In this document: piece by piece, positions 30,179 to 34,638 of the stretch
Layout of the letters: each line of letters begins with the position of its first letter
Numbering within the stretch: the stretch's first letter is position 1
Assembly (NCBI GenBank): GCA_964602655.1
Contig: CAZRSF010000068.1
Span: 1-34,638, forward strand
Direction of reading: 5' to 3'
DNA from: Moduliflexus sp964602655
GTDB taxonomy: Bacteria; Moduliflexota; Moduliflexia; Moduliflexales; Moduliflexaceae
DNA: 34,638 nucleotides
Position numbers and translations under genes: made by a program
The notes under the pieces: generated by a model
Seen by the model: only the letters and a program-made list of their open reading frames with translations
Told to the model about the DNA's origin: nothing
Database searches by the model: none

Positions 30179-30754
30179 ATGGTGTCAAAATTTCTTGGCT
30201 ATCTAATCGGCGTTCTCGTCGGAATTATCGTTTTGTTGGGTGGATCGTTATGGGTGTTTATTGCGCCGATGTTTCAGACTGATGAAATGTTGGCGCAGAT
30301 TCGCGTGGAAAACGTGGTGCAGACGTCCGAGATGACCTGTTATATCGTCTCGCTTGAAGTCATGCCGGGAAACGATGAGAGTCGGCGCGATACGATTCTT
30401 CAGCGTCAGCGGCTCTGCGGCGATTTTTTAGGATTGGGATACGAGTTTACGCTGCCGAATAAGTCGCTGCTCCTCATGAAAAAGCCCGGAATCATGATTA
30501 CCAATGTAGTGGCATTCGAGAAAAAACAAAAAAATATGACCGGCAATATTCCCGCCGGGAAATATAATGTGGAATTGATACGCACAATCCGTGAATATGT
30601 CGGCAAAGCGCTGGCCAAAACGCCGATGGTCAAAAGCGTGACATACGATATTAAAGCGGTGATGAAGAAGCCTCAGGCAGGAGCGATCATCACCTATAAA
30701 CTTGAGCCGCTGCGCCAGCAAGTGGTTGCGGAATGTGTCGGATGTGTCGAATAA
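30179..30754 (+). CDS. Membrane-anchored hypothetical protein, 191 residues
   Basis: I do not recognise the family. One N-terminal membrane segment (FLGYLIGVLVGIIVLLGGSL then WVFIAPMF) is followed by about 160 residues that would lie outside the inner membrane. These include three Cys (MTCYIV, RLCGDF, VECVGC... reading AECVGCVE at the end), a strand-rich part and LLLMKKPGIMITNVV. The terminal C-x-x-C could bind a metal or form a disulfide. AAGGTGG lies just upstream of the ATG; a GTG one codon later is an alternative. It is 55 nt after the Ser-Asp lipoprotein gene and 64 nt before the molybdenum hydroxylase FAD subunit, but nothing in its sequence ties it to either. Confidence 0.7.
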   Translation: MVSKFLGYLIGVLVGIIVLLGGSLWVFIAPMFQTDEMLAQIRVENVVQTSEMTCYIVSLEVMPGNDESRRDTILQRQRLCGDFLGLGYEFTLPNKSLLLMKKPGIMITNVVAFEKKQKNMTGNIPAGKYNVELIRTIREYVGKALAKTPMVKSVTYDIKAVMKKPQAGAIITYKLEPLRQQVVAECVGCVE

Positions 30755-30768
30755 CAGATCGGGGCGGC

Positions 30769-30800
30769 GCGTAGGTCGAAACTCCAGTTTCGACCTACGC
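30769..30800. repeat. 32-bp perfect palindrome before the FAD-subunit gene
   Basis: gcgtaggtcgaaact and agtttcgacctacgc are exact complements around cc. The palindrome ends just before the GAGGAG ribosome binding site (30802-30807) of the next gene, so that site remains free even if the hairpin forms. Confidence 0.75.
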
Positions 30801-30818
30801 CGAGGAGACGAACGAAAC

Positions 30819-31721
30819 ATGAATAAGATCACGCAATATTTCAAACCGACAACCATTCAAGAGGCTGTCAAATTGTATCATCAATATCCGGGAAAAGCCC
30901 GGTATATTGCCGGAGGCACGAAAGTGGCAGCCCAACGCGATCCGGCGGTAGAACATCTGATTGATATTACCTTCTGCGGACTTGATCGAATTGTCGAAGA
31001 AGATGGCGAATTACGCATCGGCGCATGTGTCACGCTGGAGACGTTGCGCCAATCGCCGCTGCTGAAAAATTTTGCCGGAGGAATCGTTGCCGATGTCGCG
31101 AGTTGGACCGGCAGCGTTCAATTGCGCAATAGCTCGACGGTCGGCGGTTGCGTGATCGCGAAAGGCGATATTGCGCTGGCGCTGATGGCGTTAGATGCCC
31201 GCTTACTGGTCGTCCAGGATACGGACAAAATCGTCGCCATGCCGGACTTTAACACCGGCGACGGCGTGGAAATGGGAGAAGGGGAACTCACCCGCGAAAT
31301 TCGGCTGATCCCGTTAGCGGAGTTTTATGCCGAACGTTGCGGCAGCCTGCATGAAGGCGAATTGATTGAAGAAATTCGGATTCCGTCGGCGTTTCACCAT
31401 GCGAAAGCCGTTGCGCTGCGCATGAGCCGGACGCGGCAGGATGTTTCGATTGCGGCGATAGCGGCGGCGGTTCTTGTTGAAAATGGAATGTGTCAGACGG
31501 CGCGAATTGCTGCCAGCCCGGTGGCTTGCGGCATTCGGCGGCTTATTGAAGCTGAACGGCTTGTAGAAGGCGTATCGCTGACGAATGAACATATCGAACA
31601 AGTTGCCTCTCTGGTTGGGCAAACCGCAGATGTTGTAGAAGATTTTCGAGCCACCGCCGCATTTCGTCGGCATATTCTCGGCACCTACACGAAACGGGCA
31701 TTGAATAAAATAGAACGCTGA
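30819..31721 (+). CDS. Molybdenum hydroxylase FAD-binding subunit (XdhB/CoxM/YgfM-like)
   Basis: A 300-residue FAD-binding subunit of the xanthine dehydrogenase/CO dehydrogenase family, which passes electrons from the molybdenum subunit to an acceptor. The N-terminal flavin motifs are YIAGGTKVAAQRDPAVEHLIDI (from AGGT), ELRIGACVTLETL and SVQLRNSSTVGGCVIAKGDI, the last being the second FAD loop. The C-terminal domain (PF03450-like) follows with KAVALRMSRTRQDVSIAAIAAAV. The opening ITQYFKPTTIQEAVKLY resembles YgfM-type subunits of the selenium-associated group. The ATG at 30819 has GAGGAG 11 nt upstream; longer frames reach into the previous gene. It forms an operon with the large subunit, from which it is separated by a 33-bp palindrome. 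Confidence 0.88.
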   Translation: MNKITQYFKPTTIQEAVKLYHQYPGKARYIAGGTKVAAQRDPAVEHLIDITFCGLDRIVEEDGELRIGACVTLETLRQSPLLKNFAGGIVADVASWTGSVQLRNSSTVGGCVIAKGDIALALMALDARLLVVQDTDKIVAMPDFNTGDGVEMGEGELTREIRLIPLAEFYAERCGSLHEGELIEEIRIPSAFHHAKAVALRMSRTRQDVSIAAIAAAVLVENGMCQTARIAASPVACGIRRLIEAERLVEGVSLTNEHIEQVASLVGQTADVVEDFRATAAFRRHILGTYTKRALNKIER

Positions 31722-31735
31722 TTGGAGGGCGAACA

Positions 31736-31768
31736 AGCTGTCAGACACGTTCGACGTGTCTGACAGCT
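31736..31768. repeat. 33-bp perfect palindrome between hydroxylase subunit genes
   Basis: agctgtcagacacgt and acgtgtctgacagct are exact complements around tcg (15 + 3 + 15). It fills most of the 60-nt gap and ends 13 nt before the large-subunit ATG. No ribosome binding site of normal strength is left between the palindrome and the start. Confidence 0.85.
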
Positions 31769-31781
31769 ATGGCCGAACACC

Positions 31782-34556
31782 ATGCAAATTTCAGTGACAA
31801 TCAATGGCAAGGCAAAACAACTTGCGATTCAGCCGGGCGACACGCTATTGGCCGTCTTGCGGCGCGAAGGCTGTAAAAGCGTCAAATTTTCTGACGATAC
31901 CGGGCTGTATGGCTGCGATACCGTGCTGCTGAACGGCAAGGCGGTCAGTTCCCAGATCACGATGGCTGCTAAAGCCGACGGCGCGGACATTCTGACCATC
32001 GAAGGTTTGTCGGAACATGGGAAACTCCATCCGCTGCAACAGGCATTTATCGATCATGGCGCGGTGCAGTGCGGCTATCACATCCCCGGCATGATTTTGA
32101 CGATCAAAGCCTTTTTGGATGCGCATCCGAGCCCGACCGAACGCGAAGTGCGCGAGGCGCTCATCGGTACGTTAGATCGCGATTCCGGTTATAAAAAACC
32201 GATTGAGGCGATTATGGCATACATTCGAGGCGAAGTCGGCAGACCGACCTCAGCGACGAAGCAGAACGATCTTGCGGTCGTGAATCAGCCGCTTCCGAAA
32301 GTAGATGCAGTCAAATTGGTCTCCGGCAAAGCGAAATTTACCGATGATTACGATCTGCCCGGCATGTTGGCCGCGAAAATCTTGATTAGTCCTCATGCTC
32401 ATGCGCGGATCGCGCGGATTGACGCGACAAAAGCGAGAGCATTGCCCGGCGTTCATGCCGTGCTGACGCATGAAGACCTGCCGAAAATCCGCCATACCAA
32501 AGCCGGCCAGAGTCACCCTGAACCATCGCCGTATGATCATGTCATTCTCGATAGCAAAGTCCGCTTTGTCGGCGACCGCGTGGCGTTTGTGGCGGCGGAA
32601 TCCGAGGCGATTGCCGAAGAGGCGCTGCGGTTGATTGATGTGGAATACGAAATTCTCCCTGCTGTCTTTTCGCAAGAAGAGGCGATCAAACCGGGCGCGC
32701 CGGTGATTCATGACGAAGCCGACGCTACAGGCATTCGCGACGCCTCTCGCAACCTGGTCGGACATCTCGGCGTGGAAGTCGGCGACGTAGAACAGGGTTT
32801 TGCCGAGGCGGACGTGATTGTCGAAAACACGTACTACACCAAGCCGATGAAACACGCCGAACCTGAGCCGCACGTCAGCATGGCGTATCTCGATGATAAC
32901 GACCGACTGGTCGTTGTTTCCAGTACGCAAGTTCCGTTTCATACCCGCCGCCAGTTAGCGCAAATTCTGCAAATGCCGGTCGGCGACATTCGCGTCATCA
33001 AGCCCCGCATCGGCAGCGGATTCGGCAATAAGCAAGGGATGAATCTGGAAGATGTCGTCGCGGTGTTGACCTTGAAAACCAAACGCCCGGTAAAGGTGAT
33101 GTACACCCGCGAAGAAGAATTTTTGTGCGGCTGGACGCGGCATCCGCAAATCATCAAAATGAAAACCGGCGCGAAAAAAGACGGCACGATTATCGCGAAT
33201 GAAATGGTGGTGTTGGCCTCGACCGGCGCGTATGGCGACCACGCGATCACCGTGCAGAGCAATGTCGGCAACAAAGTCCTGCCGATTTACCCGATTCCGA
33301 ACATTCGCTTCGCCTGCGATGTCGTGTACACGAATTTGCCGGTCTGCGGCGCGTTTCGCGGATACGGCGCGACACAGGGAACGTTTGCGCAGGAAGGGCA
33401 GATTGACGAATTAGCCAAAGCGTTGCACATGGATCCGTTGGAAATTCGCCAGAAGAACCGGATTCATACCAATTATGCCGACCCGATTGCCAAAAAAATC
33501 GGCGAAAGCACGCACGGCAAAGTGCGCGTGATTCAAAGCTGCGGCTTAGGCGAATGTCTCGAACTGGGCGCGGCGGCGATTGACTGGAAAAACAAATGGG
33601 GCAAACCCGGCGACGGGACAGTCAAACGCGGCGTCGGCATGGCCTGCTCGATGCAGGGAAGCGGCATTCCTGGCGTAGATTGGGGCGCGGCGACCGTGAA
33701 AATGAACGACGATGGTACGTTCCGCCTGTTTGTCGGCGCAACCGACCTCGGCACCGGCAGCGATACCGTGTTGGCGCAGATTGCCGCCGAAACGCTCGGT
33801 GTGAAACTTGAGGACGTCAGCATTTTGTCGTCCGATACCGATTTGACGCCGTTCGACGTGGGAGCGTATGCTTCAAGTACGACCTACATTTCCGGCGGAG
33901 CAGTCAAAAAAGCGGCGGAATCGGCGCGGCGGCAGATTCTCGAAATTGCGGCGAAGATGCTCGGCGACCAACCAGAGAATCTCACCTGCCGGGATCGCAA
34001 AGTGACGGCGAAAAACGGCAAAGAGGCCGCAATGCGGGATGTCGCAATGTATATCGTCTATAAAGAAAAAAAGCAGATTACCGTGACGGAATCCCACATG
34101 TCGGATGACAGCCCGCCGCCCTTTACCGCGCAGTTTGCCGAAGTGACGGTGGATACGGACACCGGCGAAGTCAAGGTCGAACAATTGGTGGCTGCGGTGG
34201 ATTGCGGGATGCCGATCAATCCGGTGTTGGCGGAAGGCCAGATCGAAGGCGCGTTGGCGCAAGGGATCGGCTATGCGCTCCTTGAAGAAATGCACTTCGA
34301 TTCGCAAGGACGATTGTTGAATCCGAATTTCGACGATTACAAAATCCTGACCGCCGCCGACATGCCGAAATTGACGACGATTCTGGTGCAGACCGACGAG
34401 CCGACCGGGCCGTATGGCGCGAAATCGGTCGCGGAAGTGCCGATCAATTGCCCCGCCCCGGCGATTGCCAACGCGGTGGCCGCCGCCATCGGCGTTCGTA
34501 TGACCGATCTGCCGATCACGCCGGAAAAAATTCTGAAAGCCCTCGGCAAGCTATGA
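31782..34556 (+). CDS. Molybdenum hydroxylase large subunit with degenerate Fe-S domain (XdhD/YgfN-like)
   Basis: A 924-residue fusion of an N-terminal two-[2Fe-2S]-type domain (1-150) and the molybdopterin-binding aldehyde oxidase/xanthine dehydrogenase domains (about 170-924). The ligand cysteines are largely replaced. At the four plant-ferredoxin positions stand Asp38, Tyr43, Asp46 and Gln58. In the helical domain Cys97 remains, but His100, Asp132 and Asp134 replace the others. The fold is otherwise intact and in frame. This pattern recalls E. coli XdhD (YgfN) and the selenium-associated molybdenum hydroxylases. The molybdenum part is complete: VKLVSGKAKFTDDYDLPG, RIGSGFGNKQGMNLEDVVAV, VCGAFRGYGATQG, GATDLGTGSDTVLAQIAAE, and GPYGAKSVAEVP with the catalytic Glu. 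Substrate is unknown; a purine or other N-heterocycle is likely for the family. The start ATG follows a palindrome and lacks a clear ribosome binding site. Confidence 0.9.
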   Translation: MQISVTINGKAKQLAIQPGDTLLAVLRREGCKSVKFSDDTGLYGCDTVLLNGKAVSSQITMAAKADGADILTIEGLSEHGKLHPLQQAFIDHGAVQCGYHIPGMILTIKAFLDAHPSPTEREVREALIGTLDRDSGYKKPIEAIMAYIRGEVGRPTSATKQNDLAVVNQPLPKVDAVKLVSGKAKFTDDYDLPGMLAAKILISPHAHARIARIDATKARALPGVHAVLTHEDLPKIRHTKAGQSHPEPSPYDHVILDSKVRFVGDRVAFVAAESEAIAEEALRLIDVEYEILPAVFSQEEAIKPGAPVIHDEADATGIRDASRNLVGHLGVEVGDVEQGFAEADVIVENTYYTKPMKHAEPEPHVSMAYLDDNDRLVVVSSTQVPFHTRRQLAQILQMPVGDIRVIKPRIGSGFGNKQGMNLEDVVAVLTLKTKRPVKVMYTREEEFLCGWTRHPQIIKMKTGAKKDGTIIANEMVVLASTGAYGDHAITVQSNVGNKVLPIYPIPNIRFACDVVYTNLPVCGAFRGYGATQGTFAQEGQIDELAKALHMDPLEIRQKNRIHTNYADPIAKKIGESTHGKVRVIQSCGLGECLELGAAAIDWKNKWGKPGDGTVKRGVGMACSMQGSGIPGVDWGAATVKMNDDGTFRLFVGATDLGTGSDTVLAQIAAETLGVKLEDVSILSSDTDLTPFDVGAYASSTTYISGGAVKKAAESARRQILEIAAKMLGDQPENLTCRDRKVTAKNGKEAAMRDVAMYIVYKEKKQITVTESHMSDDSPPPFTAQFAEVTVDTDTGEVKVEQLVAAVDCGMPINPVLAEGQIEGALAQGIGYALLEEMHFDSQGRLLNPNFDDYKILTAADMPKLTTILVQTDEPTGPYGAKSVAEVPINCPAPAIANAVAAAIGVRMTDLPITPEKILKALGKL

Positions 34557-34601
34557 ACTCCAAACCGTAATAACCGCCAGATACGGCATGATGCCGGATC
34601 A

Positions 34602-34634
34602 AAACCTCACAGGTCTTAGAGACCTGTGAGGTTT
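34602..34634. terminator. 33-bp perfect palindrome after the hydroxylase operon
   Basis: aaacctcacaggtct and agacctgtgaggttt are exact complements around tag (15 + 3 + 15), 45 nt after the large-subunit stop. Its core CCTCACAGG is shared with the palindrome at 7425-7457, so the two are copies of one element type. What follows is outside the window. Confidence 0.75.
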
Positions 34635-34638
34635 CCGT

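Noticed and set aside
1..34638. CRISPR array, tRNA or rRNA genes
   Set aside because: No regularly spaced direct repeats with unique spacers were seen, and no cloverleaf with a T-arm GTTCRANYC pattern was recognised; the only tandem repeat is the coding 39-bp unit.

Overview
The window reads as a chromosomal segment of an uncultured, probably diderm bacterium with moderate GC. Supporting signs are lipobox-bearing lipoproteins, sigma-54 regulation, and a FemAB-type protein of the exosortase/PEP-CTERM type next to a GtrB-like glycosyltransferase. A rotary V/A-type ATPase operon, many hybrid two-component proteins and abundant intergenic palindromes would fit one of the large-genome candidate phyla, but the sequence alone does not fix a taxon. 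No tRNA, rRNA or CRISPR array was seen.

Layout. (1) 1-8170: V/A-type ATPase operon on the + strand: C (3' end only), F, A, B and D. It is broken up twice. A roughly 2.5-kb AT-rich block between F and A carries two unknown genes, an antitoxin-like gene and at least two clipped gene ends (a DNA methyltransferase start and a VapC start). A second block between B and D carries a DUF4258/YgiT-type pair, another antitoxin-like gene followed by only the tail of a PIN-domain toxin, and a nested inverted repeat that abuts the atpD start. (2) 8378-11901: MntP-like exporter (-), a short Hsp70/YegD-like ATPase (+) behind a structured leader with a strong terminator, and an AEC-family transporter (-). (3) 12173-15696: a beta-helix plus CAP-domain lipoprotein (+), radA (-), and a 46-residue lipoprotein gene directly upstream of radA. 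(4) 16335-21977: a signalling cluster. It holds a 953-residue hybrid histidine kinase (+), a free-standing Fis-type DNA-binding protein and a small secreted Cys-containing protein (both -), and a receiver-PAS-AAA+-Fis activator (-). A consensus sigma-54 promoter with GGGG-N8-CCCC dyads upstream of it suggests a local circuit from activator to the secreted protein and the Fis-only protein. (5) 22450-25100: a VOC protein, a FemAB-like protein and a GT2 glycosyltransferase. (6) 25139-27326: dnaA and a probable oriC with DnaA boxes. (7) 27327-30754: DUF697-SHOCT protein, a lipoprotein with a C39/papain-like Cys-His-Asp pattern and a long Ser-Asp tail, and a membrane-anchored unknown. (8) 30819-34556: FAD and molybdopterin subunits of a molybdenum hydroxylase. 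The N-terminal two-[2Fe-2S] region of the large subunit has lost seven of eight expected cysteine ligands, resembling XdhD/YgfN.

A theme across the window is a set of perfect or near-perfect palindromes, several exactly 33 bp, placed at convergent gene ends and in gaps just before start codons (atpF, atpD, FemAB, and both molybdenum hydroxylase genes). The observations most worth following are the sigma-54 circuit, the gene debris inside the ATPase operon with two toxin-less antitoxins, the palindrome family, the structured leader before the Hsp70 gene, and the cluster-less molybdenum hydroxylase.
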